Of a DNA stretch of 34,649 nt, positions 7,976 through 18,592 are shown in pieces (within the stretch, counting starts at the first letter, position 1; each line of letters opens with the position of its first letter). The translations under genes and the position numbers were made by a program. Where the stretch lies: positions 1 through 34,649 of the forward strand of contig JAGLMD010000090.1 in the NCBI GenBank assembly GCA_023140175.1, given 5' to 3'. This DNA is from Nanobdellota archaeon. Lineage in GTDB: Archaea; Nanobdellota; Nanobdellia; Woesearchaeales; WJIZ01. Under the pieces are notes generated by a model. It was given only the letters and a program-made list of their open reading frames with translations, was not told the origin of the DNA and did no database searches.

Positions 7976-9190
7976 TTATTCTACCTGTATGATATTATCG
8001 ATTACAGGCGGCCTGTTTACATTTATCACAGTTACCTTAACTTCCTGAGTGTCTTCCAGCTCGCCATCGGATGCTGTTACTATGATCCTATAGACTCCGC
8101 TGTCATCATATGTTGTCTCCCAAATGCCACCATCTCCAATCGGCTCTGAGATAGTGTATGTTATTTCATCTTCATCTGGATCAGATGCTTCTGGAGCTAA
8201 TGTTACTATCTCGTTTTCCTTGATTGTTATGTCAGGAATAATTTTCAATACAGGGGGCCTGTCAACATTATTTACAGTTATAGACCAGATAAGAGATACT
8301 GTGCTTATTGAATCAGATACATCAAGCTTTAGTGTGTGTGAACCCGCGCTTGTGTAATCTGCTAGATATGTATATGATTCTTCATATGATACCTCTTCTC
8401 CATCAAGTTTCCATGCATATACCAGTTCATCTTCGTTAAGGTCTGAAGCCATTATTTCAAAGTCTATTTCTGTGTCTTCATCAATTTCCTGTATCATCTC
8501 TTCCGGGCTTTTTTCATCAATTGTTGGAGCCTCTTCTTTCTTATTGACTATTAATAAAGCGTCTTTTGATGAGGTAAGCTCGCCATCGGATGCTGTGATG
8601 GTTATTGTATATTCACCCATATCTCCGTATGTTGTCTGCCATTGCCCTTCTTCACCTAATGGGGTGCTATATGTGAATTTTAATATATCTTCATCAGGAT
8701 CATAGGCAACTGGCTTGAGATTTACAAGGTCTGTTTCCTGGACTATTATTACAATCTCCCTACCTGCTGGCTCTTCTTCGGGTTCTTCCGTGATAAGTTC
8801 TGGTTCTTCTATTTCTTCTTTTGGCTCTTCTATTATGATTTCCAGTTCTTCCAACTCTTCTTCGGGCTCTTCGATTATAATCTCGAGTTCTTCTATTTCT
8901 TCTTTTGGCTCTTCTATTATAATTTCCAGTTCTTCAAGATCTTCTTCGGGCTCTTCTTCCTCTTTAATTATAGTGACACCCAGTTCCCCTTCTGGCTCTT
9001 CGATTATGATTTCCAGTTCTTCCTCTAGTTCTGGAAATGAGGGTTCTGTTTCTATATCTTCTTCAACCTTTATATCCTCAATTGGAACATAAGAAACATC
9101 TGTCGGAACACCTTCCTGCAACTCTTCGCATCCTGAAAATAGAAATGCAGCAATTAACAGACCAGCGATATAGAACATTATTTTATTCAT
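7976..9190 (-). CDS. Lipoprotein with acidic Glu/Pro repeat linker and PKD/cadherin-like domains
   Basis: Lipobox AAFLFSGC; linker 'EELEIIIEEPKEEIEELEIIIEEPEEEL...'; Ig-like repeats 'WQTTYGDMGEYTITITASDG'. Paralogous to the downstream 6002..7936 gene. Confidence 0.8.
   Translation of the reverse strand: MNKIMFYIAGLLIAAFLFSGCEELQEGVPTDVSYVPIEDIKVEEDIETEPSFPELEEELEIIIEEPEGELGVTIIKEEEEPEEDLEELEIIIEEPKEEIEELEIIIEEPEEELEELEIIIEEPKEEIEEPELITEEPEEEPAGREIVIIVQETDLVNLKPVAYDPDEDILKFTYSTPLGEEGQWQTTYGDMGEYTITITASDGELTSSKDALLIVNKKEEAPTIDEKSPEEMIQEIDEDTEIDFEIMASDLNEDELVYAWKLDGEEVSYEESYTYLADYTSAGSHTLKLDVSDSISTVSLIWSITVNNVDRPPVLKIIPDITIKENEIVTLAPEASDPDEDEITYTISEPIGDGGIWETTYDDSGVYRIIVTASDGELEDTQEVKVTVINVNRPPVIDNIIQVE
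8760..9020. repeat. Low-complexity tandem coding repeat (Glu-rich linker)
   Basis: Reiterated 'tcttctattatgatttccagttcttcc...ttttggctcttctatt' units encoding EELEIIIEEP(K/E)EE. Confidence 0.75.
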
Positions 9191-9371
9191 TAATATTACA
9201 CCCCATTGAGTTTATTGTAAAAACTATTTTTTATCATTCTATGATACTAACTTATATTTAAATCTTTTGGGTAGTGAATTACAACCAGATTGGGACGAAT
9301 CAGGAAAAATGAAGAGCAAGACTAAAGAATCACTAACTTTTATAAATAAATAACTATTCTAAAAGGGAATA

Positions 9372-10724
9372 ATGGTATTAGAGAAATTAGGAAATTCACT
9401 GAAGAATACCCTGAGTAAGATAGCTAAGGCTGTATTTGTTGATGAGAAGCTGATAAATGAACTTATAAAAGATATTCAGAGAGCATTATTGCAGGCAGAT
9501 GTGAATGTAAAGCTTGTTTTTGAGTTTACAAAGAATATCAAGGAGAGGGCACTTAAGGAAGATACTCCTGCTGGGCTGACCAAAAAAGAGTACCTGATAA
9601 ATATAGTGTATGAAGAACTGGTGGAGTTTCTAGGCGGGGAAGGCTATAAGATTGACATAAGCAAGAAGCCTTTTAAGATAATGCTTGTTGGCTTATTTGG
9701 CTCTGGAAAAACAACAACTGCCGGCAAATTGGCTATTTTCTTTACAAAGAGAGGATATAAAGTAGGATTACTGGGGTTGGATATACACAGGCCAGCTGCA
9801 ATAGAGCAGCTTGAGCAGATTGGAAAAGGGGTTAATGTTCCTGTTTTTGTGGATAGAGACAACAAAGATGTGTTGAACATATGTGATAAGTTTGAAGAAG
9901 AGCTTAATAAATTTGATATAATTATAATAGATACTGCAGGAAGGGATGCATTATCCAAGGATCTTATAGAGGAGATTGAAGGATTAAACAGCAGGATAAA
10001 GCCGGAAGAGAGATTGCTTGTTATTTCTGCAGATATTGGACAAGCTGCAGAGAAACAGGCAGAGCAGTTTCATGAGAGCTGTAATATTACGGGAGTTGTA
10101 GCTACGAAGATGGATGGAACTGCAAAAGCCGGAGGAGCATTAAGCGCATGTGCAGTCACTGAAGCTCCGATCAAATTTATCGGAGTAGGAGAAAAGGTTG
10201 ATGATCTTGAAGAGTTCAAGCCAAAGAATTTTGTTTCGAGGCTTTTGGGGATGGGTGATCTAGAGGCTTTACTTGAGAAAGCAAAGGGAGCAATAAGTGA
10301 AGAGGATGCAGAAGACCTGGGAAAAAGATTCCTTAAGGGTGATTTTAATCTTCTTGATCTATATGAGCAGATGCAGGCTATGAAAAAAATGGGACCTTTG
10401 AACAAAATTGTTGAGATGATACCTGGTTTTGGACAGTTAAAACTGCCAAAGGAAGCTCTCAAGACACAGGAAGGGAAACTGGAGAAATGGAAGTTTGCCA
10501 TGCAGAGCATGACAAAGGAAGAGCTGGAAGAGCCTGAGACAATGGATGCTTCAAGAATTGACAGGATAACTAAAGGATCTGGATTAAGCGCCAGGGATAT
10601 CAGAGAGCTGATAAAGCAGTACAGGCAGAGCAAAAAGATGATGAAGATGATGAAGGGCAGCGGAGACATGAACAAGATGATGAAGAAGATGAAGGGAAAG
10701 ATGCCTAAAGGGTTTGGGATGTGA
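9372..10724 (+). CDS. srp54: Signal recognition particle 54 kDa protein (SRP54/Ffh)
   Basis: GLFGSGKTTTAGKLA, DTAGRD, ATKMDGTAKAGGALS, Met-rich M domain (QMQAMKKMGPLNKIVEMIPG...). Confidence 0.98.
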   Translation: MVLEKLGNSLKNTLSKIAKAVFVDEKLINELIKDIQRALLQADVNVKLVFEFTKNIKERALKEDTPAGLTKKEYLINIVYEELVEFLGGEGYKIDISKKPFKIMLVGLFGSGKTTTAGKLAIFFTKRGYKVGLLGLDIHRPAAIEQLEQIGKGVNVPVFVDRDNKDVLNICDKFEEELNKFDIIIIDTAGRDALSKDLIEEIEGLNSRIKPEERLLVISADIGQAAEKQAEQFHESCNITGVVATKMDGTAKAGGALSACAVTEAPIKFIGVGEKVDDLEEFKPKNFVSRLLGMGDLEALLEKAKGAISEEDAEDLGKRFLKGDFNLLDLYEQMQAMKKMGPLNKIVEMIPGFGQLKLPKEALKTQEGKLEKWKFAMQSMTKEELEEPETMDASRIDRITKGSGLSARDIRELIKQYRQSKKMMKMMKGSGDMNKMMKKMKGKMPKGFGM

Positions 10725-10733
10725 GGGATTGAG

Positions 10734-10919
10734 ATGGCTAGAAACAAACTTGTAACAGTAGGATTAGCAATATTTGTTTTGTTGTTAAGTTTACATTTTG
10801 GAAATGAAGCATATATTAGGTTTGATACTGGAACTGATTTTTTTGGAATGATAATTGCTTCATTACTGACATTAAGTAGCTTAATAATATTGGGAAATTT
10901 AATAAAAGAATTGTCATAA
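10734..10919 (+). CDS. Small membrane protein (61 aa, two predicted TM segments)
   Basis: Hydrophobic ORF starting 10 nt after the SRP54 stop. Confidence 0.5.
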   Translation: MARNKLVTVGLAIFVLLLSLHFGNEAYIRFDTGTDFFGMIIASLLTLSSLIILGNLIKELS

Positions 10920-10961
10920 TTTTTTATTAATCTATATCCAAAAATTACAGCCCACCATTTA

Positions 10962-11028
10962 CTAGACTTTTGCAGTTTTACTCATAAAAGCAAGACACTA
11001 TTATCATATATAAAACGCAAAAGTCTAG
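10962..11028. repeat. 18-bp inverted repeat with one bulged A
   Basis: CTAGACTTTTGC-A-GTTTTA (10962-10980) versus TAAAACGCAAAAGTCTAG (11011-11028). Confidence 0.9.
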
Positions 11029-11071
11029 ATTCAGTAAAACTTATATACTAAATTAGATATAATACCAGTTT

Positions 11072-11680
11072 ATGATTCAGGTAAATCTCTCAAGTTTCAA
11101 TATGACAGGAGCTGAATTCTCTGTCCAGGAGGCGACAAATGTGCTCCAGCCTTTGCTGATACTGGCTGCAGGGATATTTGTGTATTCTTTTTTTGTATTC
11201 AAGTTTTATCGCTTCCTTGCGAAGAAAGATATTTTTGGCCTGAACCTGAGCCAGTATAATGAAGCAAAGCATTCTTTCTTCTCTAAACTTTTTGATATTG
11301 TTGCGTATATTGTTGAATATATACTCATATTTCCATTATTTGTATTTTTCTGGTTCTTGGTTTTAGTTATATTCATCACGGTAATCTCAACCAGGCCTTT
11401 TCTAGATATATTGGTCGCGTCTATGGCATTAGTGACAGCAATAAGGATAAGCGCCTATTATAATGAGGATCTATCAAGGGATCTTGCAAAGATGATACCA
11501 TTTGCATTATTGGGAATATTCATAATAGATGTCAAGCTTATCTCTTTTGTACAGCTTTTTGGAATATTTGGGCAATTTATAGCAGCATGGAAGACAGTTA
11601 TATATTATCTGTTCCTTACTATTGTGCTGGAAATTTTGCTTAGGATGTATGCAGGAATTATCGGGCTTTTTAAGAAATAA
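11072..11680 (+). CDS. Integral membrane protein, unknown family
   Basis: Multiple hydrophobic segments; TATA (cttatata, about 11040) roughly 27 nt upstream of the ATG. Confidence 0.65.
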   Translation: MIQVNLSSFNMTGAEFSVQEATNVLQPLLILAAGIFVYSFFVFKFYRFLAKKDIFGLNLSQYNEAKHSFFSKLFDIVAYIVEYILIFPLFVFFWFLVLVIFITVISTRPFLDILVASMALVTAIRISAYYNEDLSRDLAKMIPFALLGIFIIDVKLISFVQLFGIFGQFIAAWKTVIYYLFLTIVLEILLRMYAGIIGLFKK

Positions 11681-11681
11681 T

Positions 11682-12299
11682 TTACTCCCACATCTTAGGA
11701 TAGAATTCATCTTCCCATTCAAACAATGCTTCATCTTCTATATCTGTAAACCCGAGTTCATAGCATTTATTAAGAATCTCTATGCTATTATCTGACTGCA
11801 TTGATGCATATTGGACTAATAGTTGAGATTGGGGCGTGAGGGGGTTTGCAAGAGATTTGATTTCATAGTTCAGCTCTACTTTTTTCTCTTTGTTATTGAA
11901 TTCCAGAACCATGGTTTCAGTACCAAAATCAAGAGAGCAAGTAAGGAAAACTGCTTCTTTTATCTTATCTACTAATGAAGCGAATTTATCAGCTTCCTGC
12001 AGATTGGCTTCATCAAAGCTTGTTAGGCCCATTCCGGTAAGTCCATTGATCTTTGAGGCAGTATCATTAAAGACTTTTTTCACAGAGCTTTCATTGATGA
12101 ATATGTTAACAACAATGCTGTCTATTCTTTTTTCTGTCTTTAAGGCTAATTTAGGATATTTTTTGTTAAACTCTTTAAATATTAATTCTATTTTTTCCAA
12201 TTGTTTATCTAATGCCGGGTCATTCTCTGCAGAATGCCTTTCAATACCTGCAATTAGCCTTGCAATTTCTTTTATTTCTTTTTCAATAAGTGTTGCCAT
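11682..12299 (-). CDS. Conserved-type hypothetical protein (205 aa)
   Basis: Long ORF with globular composition; convergent with 11072..11680. Confidence 0.65.
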   Translation of the reverse strand: MATLIEKEIKEIARLIAGIERHSAENDPALDKQLEKIELIFKEFNKKYPKLALKTEKRIDSIVVNIFINESSVKKVFNDTASKINGLTGMGLTSFDEANLQEADKFASLVDKIKEAVFLTCSLDFGTETMVLEFNNKEKKVELNYEIKSLANPLTPQSQLLVQYASMQSDNSIEILNKCYELGFTDIEDEALFEWEDEFYPKMWE

Positions 12300-12386
12300 A
12301 GGGTTATAGTTTTTTGAGAATTATTTAAAGCTATCGAAATCTCAAATTCAAAACAATTAAAAACATAACAGTTTAACTTAATATTC

Positions 12387-13649
12387 ATGGAAATCATAGC
12401 TGACTTACATATCCACTCTAAATACAGCCGGGCTACTGGAAGAGAGCTTGATTTAGAAAATCTAGAAAAATGGGCTAAGGTAAAGGGGGTTAAGCTGCTT
12501 GGCACAGGAGATTTCACCCATCCTAAATGGATTGATGAGATAAAGAACAGCCTTACAGAAGATGGCTCTGGAATTTTAAAGTCAAAAAATGGATTTCCTT
12601 TCATTCTCCAGACAGAGATCTCATTAATATATACTGACATGGGCAAGGGAAGGAGGATACATAATATTGTCTATTCTCCTGATCTGGATGCTGCAAAAAA
12701 GATTACAGAGTGGTTGTTGACTAAAGGAAGGGTTGATTATGATGGGAGACCAATCTTTAAGATACCAGGTGCTGAATTTGTCGAAAAACTAAAAGCGATA
12801 GATGAGAGGATAGAGATAGTGCCTGCGCATATCTGGACACCATGGTTTAGCTTATTTGGCGCCAATTCTGGCTATGACAGGATAGAAGACTGCTTTAAGG
12901 ATATGACAAAGCATATCTTTGCGTTAGAAACAGGGTTAAGTTCAGATCCTGCGATGAACTGGAGAATCTCTGCATTAGATAAGTATACATTGATAAGCAA
13001 TTCTGACTTGCATTCTTTTTGGCCGTGGAGAATTGGAAGAGAGGCAAATGTCTTTGAGCTTAATGAATTAAGCTATTCTGCAATTATGGATACTATCAAA
13101 ACAAAAAAAGGCTTTATTGAAACTATTGAAGTTGATCCTGCTTTCGGAAAATATCACTGGACAGGGCATAGAAACTGTAATATAAATCTCAGTCCTAAAG
13201 AGGCATTGAAGTTTCATAACATATGCCCTAAGTGCGGCAAGACTTTGACTGTAGGAGTGGAGCAGAGAGTAGAAGAATTAGCAGACAGAGAGGAAGGATT
13301 TGTCCTTAAAGAAAGTATACCTTTCAAAAGAATGATACCTTTATCAGAGATATTGAGTGCGCTCCTGAAAAAGGCTGTTTCAACTAAAGGAGTATGGGAA
13401 GAATACCACAAGCTTGTCAAAGAAGAAAGAAGTGAATATGATATCCTAAGGAATGTATCTTTTGATGAATTGAAGAAACTGACAAATGAAAAGACAGCCG
13501 AGATTATAATCAGGAACAGAGAAGGAAGAATAGCGATAACGCCTGGCTACGACGGGGTTTATGGTGTGCCTAAGCTGGTGGATGAGATTAATATAGAGGA
13601 GAAAGAAGAACTAAAGCCAAAACAGAAAGGATTGAATGATTTTTTCTAA
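12387..13649 (+). CDS. Endonuclease Q (EndoQ) family, PHP-domain DNA repair nuclease
   Basis: IIADLHIHSKYSRATG, GTGDFTHP, SNSDLHS, zinc motif CNIN...CPKCGK; C-terminal ending 'QKGLNDFF' resembles a PCNA-interacting tail. Confidence 0.88.
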   Translation: MEIIADLHIHSKYSRATGRELDLENLEKWAKVKGVKLLGTGDFTHPKWIDEIKNSLTEDGSGILKSKNGFPFILQTEISLIYTDMGKGRRIHNIVYSPDLDAAKKITEWLLTKGRVDYDGRPIFKIPGAEFVEKLKAIDERIEIVPAHIWTPWFSLFGANSGYDRIEDCFKDMTKHIFALETGLSSDPAMNWRISALDKYTLISNSDLHSFWPWRIGREANVFELNELSYSAIMDTIKTKKGFIETIEVDPAFGKYHWTGHRNCNINLSPKEALKFHNICPKCGKTLTVGVEQRVEELADREEGFVLKESIPFKRMIPLSEILSALLKKAVSTKGVWEEYHKLVKEERSEYDILRNVSFDELKKLTNEKTAEIIIRNREGRIAITPGYDGVYGVPKLVDEINIEEKEELKPKQKGLNDFF

Positions 13650-13770
13650 GAATGCTGATTTTCTTGACGAGTTCTCGTCTAAAAAAACAAAACATTTAAA
13701 TACTTGTTATTCCCGATTAGCGTAAAACGGGATTATTCTCGTCTAAAAAAATTAAGGGGGATGAAAAATA

Positions 13771-14046
13771 ATGGCAAAGAAAGTAGCTAAAGTAGGAGTA
13801 AAGAAAGAATCAGGATATCTTTACTTTGTAGATAAAAAGGGAAATGTTGCCAGAGCCAAGATGGCAAGAGGCAAAAAGAAAGGCAAGACAAAAATTGAAG
13901 TAGTAAATAAAGCAGAAGTAAAGAAAGAAAAAGGAATGCTTTACTTTATTGATAAGCAAGGAGATGTTTCTTGTGCAGTAATGGCAAGAGGCGGAAAAAA
14001 GAAGAAAAAGGCTAAGAAGACAGCCAAGAAAAAGAAGAAGAAATAA
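13771..14046 (+). CDS. Small basic protein with internal duplication and Lys-rich tail
   Basis: Two units 'VKKESGYLYFVDKKGNVARAKMARGKKK' and 'VKKEKGMLYFIDKQGDVSCAVMARGGKK', then KKKAKKTAKKKKKK; SD ggggga upstream. Confidence 0.75.
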   Translation: MAKKVAKVGVKKESGYLYFVDKKGNVARAKMARGKKKGKTKIEVVNKAEVKKEKGMLYFIDKQGDVSCAVMARGGKKKKKAKKTAKKKKKK

Positions 14047-14092
14047 AGTCCCTTTATTTTTTATTTTTTTATTTATTATTTCTAAAAAAATG

Positions 14093-16411
14093 TCAAGAAT
14101 GATTTTTCTTAAAGAATAGAAGAAGGCATATAATAAAAGTGATTAGAGATATTATTCCCCCTATTACAAATGGAACTGGCAGATATTTTATCACTACTTT
14201 GTTTGATTGTGGATTTTCAAAATAGAAAGAAGAGATTACATTGAAAGTATTATGAAACTTAAATTTTTCACTGCCTATTTTCGCGTTCCAGCCGTCAAAT
14301 TGATAAAATGTTTCACTTGCCACTAGGTGTCCTTTTGAAATATTATCAGGAAGAGTAAGAATTATCTTATTTGGAGAGTAATAGTCTACTTTAACTGGAG
14401 TTATATTGCCTTTGACATTATTTACAGCTGAGAGTATTTCTTTAACTCCAAAAACAGATGAACCAGTTTTTGCAGAATTACGAGGAAAAATCTTATTAGG
14501 ATTAGACTGGGCCAATTGACGAAAGTAATCAGGATGCAGTTCATAGGATTTGTCAATTAGCAATATTAGATCATATTTATCTATTAACTCAGGTTTTAGT
14601 GATCCTGACAATACCAATGTGCTGCTTTTTGGATCAAAAAGATCTTCTTGTAGTAAGGAGTATAGGGGCTTTTCAAAATTTTTGCTCTTTCCGTAAAGCA
14701 ATGTTGCTTTATCAGCTACATAAAATCTTGGTAAAAATCTTTCATTTTCATAAATATGAGTAGAATAACCATAAGCAGTTGGGAAATCAGAATAGTTGCC
14801 TATAAGATTCAAAGAAGACACAGGTGTTCCTTCAATTCCTTTATCCTTAAGATTGATAGGAGAGATAATATATTTGTCATTTAAAATGCCACGCATCTTA
14901 GATAAATAAGAGGGGACATCGTTTATAGGCTTATTACCAACACCATTCTCAGCTATTGTTGTAAATATAACATAATTCATATACCACCCATTACCGCTGC
15001 ACCAGTCTGAAACATAAAAAGAAGGATTATATATAATTCTTGGACATATTCCTGAACCTACAAAAGATTCCTTCATCTTATGAACCCTGAATAGTTCTTC
15101 TGTCTTGGTTAATTCGTCTATTTTCTTAATAAGCTCGCTGTCCATTATATGCAGATCTCTATCAATATATTCTTTAGGAAAAGGAAAAACGAAAAATAGC
15201 TCAATTAACATTATTACGATTATACTGATGAAAACTATTCTTTTTCCAAATAATTTTTTCTTCCGAATTAAGCTATCATATCCTATTCCTATAAGGATTG
15301 CTGAGAAAAAAGGCAATAGAACCATGACACGCGACACGCCCCTTAGAGAATTGATAAGGGGTATACTATAAAGCAGTTTATCAATAAATGTGTCTGCAGC
15401 AATAAGAAATGCTAAAATTATTCCAGCAATAGAAAAAATAAAATAATAATTTAATGGTTTCTTCTTTAGTATCAGCACAATACCAGCAGAGATAATAAGG
15501 AGCTCTATAATACCTATACGTATAATAGTATTTTTAATTGTAAGATTTGAGAATGGGGAGTTTGAAATAAGATCACTTATGCCTCCTGCCCATATAAAAT
15601 GTGTATATGGCTGTTTAGTCCTTGAACCACCTTCATTGATATATTCCATATCCGGAAGTAATTTAGCAGCGGATAATCCTATTGTTATGACCATCAATAT
15701 AATAAAAACCAGGATTATTTTTAGAAATTTTTCTTCTTTAAATCCGCCAAAGGGTAAGCTAGCCAGAAATAACAATAAAGGAATAACCACCAAGAACCAA
15801 ATGAGATTACTGATTCCTCCAGAGAATATGATTAGAGACAAGAATAAAGAGCAGAGAATAGTATTTTTAAGCCATAATGTGTCTTTATCATTAAGCGCTT
15901 TTATAAGAAACAAGAGAGCAAAAGGAATGAACGCCATAGAATTAGTGAAAGGGAGCATACCGATCATAGCAACATAAAATCCTGATGTCACTATTGAAAG
16001 ACCGGCAATAAAAGATACCTTTAGATTGCCTTTTGTAATGTATTTCAAAAGAAAGAAAGTTCCGACCATGGACAAGAAGAGATAAAATGCAATAGTAATA
16101 TTGATGTTATATGGCGGATAAGGAACAAATAAAGAAATCAGCCAAGCTGCATCAAGAAAGGGGTACTCTGGATTGGCAAGGTAAGGGGTGCCAGAAGAAA
16201 CTTCAGGCATCCAAAAAGGCAGCTGATTATAATGCCATGCATACCTATTATTCAAAGAGTAGATAAAAGACCAGGATGAACCACTATCTGAATATAAATT
16301 GGGCCCTAGAAAAAAAATTAAGAATAAAACAGAGATAACAAGATACAAAATGCAATATCGTATTTCTTGCCTATGAAAGAATTTAGAATTTATGAGATCA
16401 AGTTTCTTCAT
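14093..16411 (-). CDS. Polytopic membrane protein, YfhO/GT-C glycosyltransferase-like
   Basis: Many TM helices, large extracytoplasmic C-terminal region; overlaps the downstream-oriented FAD oxidoreductase gene by 14 nt. Confidence 0.65.
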   Translation of the reverse strand: MKKLDLINSKFFHRQEIRYCILYLVISVLFLIFFLGPNLYSDSGSSWSFIYSLNNRYAWHYNQLPFWMPEVSSGTPYLANPEYPFLDAAWLISLFVPYPPYNINITIAFYLFLSMVGTFFLLKYITKGNLKVSFIAGLSIVTSGFYVAMIGMLPFTNSMAFIPFALLFLIKALNDKDTLWLKNTILCSLFLSLIIFSGGISNLIWFLVVIPLLLFLASLPFGGFKEEKFLKIILVFIILMVITIGLSAAKLLPDMEYINEGGSRTKQPYTHFIWAGGISDLISNSPFSNLTIKNTIIRIGIIELLIISAGIVLILKKKPLNYYFIFSIAGIILAFLIAADTFIDKLLYSIPLINSLRGVSRVMVLLPFFSAILIGIGYDSLIRKKKLFGKRIVFISIIVIMLIELFFVFPFPKEYIDRDLHIMDSELIKKIDELTKTEELFRVHKMKESFVGSGICPRIIYNPSFYVSDWCSGNGWYMNYVIFTTIAENGVGNKPINDVPSYLSKMRGILNDKYIISPINLKDKGIEGTPVSSLNLIGNYSDFPTAYGYSTHIYENERFLPRFYVADKATLLYGKSKNFEKPLYSLLQEDLFDPKSSTLVLSGSLKPELIDKYDLILLIDKSYELHPDYFRQLAQSNPNKIFPRNSAKTGSSVFGVKEILSAVNNVKGNITPVKVDYYSPNKIILTLPDNISKGHLVASETFYQFDGWNAKIGSEKFKFHNTFNVISSFYFENPQSNKVVIKYLPVPFVIGGIISLITFIICLLLFFKKNHS

Positions 16412-17972
16412 TGTATGTTTCCTCGGTATTAACTTCCCATATATTCTCTTTAGATTTTACATCTTTAATAATATTATCTATTGCTACCATAGCAGTTAGC
16501 ATAGAATGATCAGAATTATTATACCTATGCATCCCGTTCCTGCCTACTAAAAAAAGATTTTCAAAATTGTCAGTAAAATTTCTAATAATATGAAATCTAT
16601 CATATGTGCCAAAGTAAGCAGGATATGTCTTCGGCATTCGAATGATTATACTATCTATGACATCATCTTTTTCTATAAAGCCTATCTTAGATAATTCAGC
16701 TATAGCAAATTGAGAGAGCCCTTTATCTGTTTTAGACCAGATTTCATCTCCTTTATTGCAGATATATTCTAAGCCGAGCAATACTTTATTTTCGTCTTTT
16801 AACAGATATGGGCTCCAATTATTAAATATCTGAAGCCTTGCAAGATTAACTTTTCTTTCTTGTATGTAAATCCAGTTGTCTGGGATAATATTATTAATGG
16901 TCTTTATTTTGGTCTTGTTTTTTATTTTAAGCTTTTTTAGAAGCAAGCCAACTGTTATAAAATCACGATATTTTAATCCTTTAGCCACTTCTTGAACCTC
17001 TTGGGGCACTTGTTCACCAAGACCTTGTATTAAATCTTTAACTGGCATGGTGGAGAAAAAGTAATCTCCTTTTTGAGTCTTGACTTTGCCAGTAGCCTGA
17101 TCTTTTATCCTGGATTCAACAATTTTATTATTCTTATATTTTAGACCTATGACCTTGTGCTTTAAATATATCTTTCCTCCTTTTCTCTTAATAATCCCTG
17201 CAACCTCATCCCATAATTGACCTGGGCCTAACTTTGGATACATAAATTGCTGAATAAGGCTTGTTTCTGTATTTTTTTGTGAAATAGAACGATTTTTTGA
17301 GAAAGGAGTATTGAGCCCATGGAATATTGCTTTAGTTATGGATAGGCCCTTTATTCGTTGAGCACCCCATTCTGGACTAATCTTATTACAGGGAATCCCC
17401 CATACTTTCTCTGTATAATCCTTAAAAAATAGTAGATAGAGTTCTTTACCAAAACGATTTATAAAGAAATCCTCTAGAGATTTTTCTTTTTTAATAGGAT
17501 AAAGCCGAATTTTAATATAGCTTAAGCCTATCTTGATGATCCTGAACAAATCCAGATTTGAGAAGGTATTAAAATTCAAGGAAAGGGGGTAATCAAAGAA
17601 TTTACCGAGGAAGAATATTCTCGATAAGCGATTTCGAATCAGCATTACTTTATCTGTCTTTTCAGGATCAGGAGCATTAATTTTAGTTGAAAACTGGATT
17701 TTTCTTCTAAGTATGATATCATCTTTTGATGGCTTTCCTTGTAAAGGAAGAATATCCTGCCACCACTGCATAACTCTTTGAGACTTAGAAAAAAACCTAT
17801 GACCACCTATATCTATTTTGTTACCTTTAAAGTCAACAGTTTTTGAAATGCCCCCTATCTTATTACTCATTTCATAGATAACGGGCTTGATATCTGTTTT
17901 AGTGAGTAGTTCATAGGCAGCCGTTAAACCTGCAGGGCCTGCACCTATGATTACTGCTGTTTTTTTATCCAT
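16398..17972 (-). CDS. NAD(P)/FAD-dependent oxidoreductase (UDP-galactopyranose mutase/amine oxidase-like)
   Basis: [17 protein letters not shown] Rossmann motif; [51 protein letters not shown]. Confidence 0.85.
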   Translation of the reverse strand: MDKKTAVIIGAGPAGLTAAYELLTKTDIKPVIYEMSNKIGGISKTVDFKGNKIDIGGHRFFSKSQRVMQWWQDILPLQGKPSKDDIILRRKIQFSTKINAPDPEKTDKVMLIRNRLSRIFFLGKFFDYPLSLNFNTFSNLDLFRIIKIGLSYIKIRLYPIKKEKSLEDFFINRFGKELYLLFFKDYTEKVWGIPCNKISPEWGAQRIKGLSITKAIFHGLNTPFSKNRSISQKNTETSLIQQFMYPKLGPGQLWDEVAGIIKRKGGKIYLKHKVIGLKYKNNKIVESRIKDQATGKVKTQKGDYFFSTMPVKDLIQGLGEQVPQEVQEVAKGLKYRDFITVGLLLKKLKIKNKTKIKTINNIIPDNWIYIQERKVNLARLQIFNNWSPYLLKDENKVLLGLEYICNKGDEIWSKTDKGLSQFAIAELSKIGFIEKDDVIDSIIIRMPKTYPAYFGTYDRFHIIRNFTDNFENLFLVGRNGMHRYNNSDHSMLTAMVAIDNIIKDVKSKENIWEVNTEETYNEET

Positions 17973-18014
17973 TAATATACACCCAACAATACGACTATGA
18001 TGATGAAAAAGCGT

Positions 18015-18098
18015 TTATCTGACTGTAATATAAACTGCCAGAAGGAAAACCAAGAGGTATATGATTAGAACTAAAATCAAGTGGCTCAATTTTTTCAT
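18015..18098 (-). CDS. Putative 27-aa hydrophobic micro-peptide MKKLSHLILVLIIYLLVFLLAVYITVR
   Basis: Single-TM ORF in the intergenic gap between 17972 and 18135. Confidence 0.25.
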   Translation of the reverse strand: MKKLSHLILVLIIYLLVFLLAVYITVR

Positions 18099-18134
18099 AA
18101 TAAAATATAAAAAATAATAAATATAAAAAACTAT

Positions 18135-18509
18135 TTATTTTACATTTACAATAAGAGAATTCTTGCTTGTTTCGTCAATTATCTCAAATTTTCCGGTTTC
18201 GTCAAATGCAACATTTATTTTATCCCCGTCAGAAAGCTGTTTCTCTGAGAGTCTTGCATCTTCCATTGTTAGATAGTGTCCGTTTATGTCATCGTCAACA
18301 ATAAAGATAGTAAGGCTGTTTCCTTTTTCAATGGTTATTTTATCAGCATCAAAGCCTTCAGCTGTTAGTCTTACTTCATCTTCAAAAGTTATTTTTTCGC
18401 CTTCTTCTGCTTCTGTTGTTAGAATTGCATGGGTGCCAGTATCTTCTACGACCATGCATCCTGTCAGCAGAACAGCAAATAATGCTATAGCAATTAATAT
18501 TCTTTTCAT
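18135..18509 (-). CDS. Lipoprotein with cupredoxin-like domain
   Basis: Lipobox LFAVLLTGC; C-terminal 'ITIEKGNSLTIFIVDDDINGHYLTMEDARL...GKFEIIDETSKNSLIVNVK' looks cupredoxin-like with incomplete metal ligands. Confidence 0.6.
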   Translation of the reverse strand: MKRILIAIALFAVLLTGCMVVEDTGTHAILTTEAEEGEKITFEDEVRLTAEGFDADKITIEKGNSLTIFIVDDDINGHYLTMEDARLSEKQLSDGDKINVAFDETGKFEIIDETSKNSLIVNVK

Positions 18510-18592
18510 TTTATTTACCCCCCTTAACTAACTATAAGAATATGCTTGATTTTAAATAGGTTTCTATATTTTTACTATTGAATCATGGCAAA

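Noticed and set aside
8124-9092. Plus-strand Ser-rich ORFs (8124-8357, 8472-8705, 8715-9092)
   Set aside because: Antisense shadows of the Glu-rich/PKD lipoprotein coding repeat; low-complexity translations.
10070-10747. Minus-strand 225-aa ORF
   Set aside because: Antisense to the unmistakable SRP54 coding sequence.
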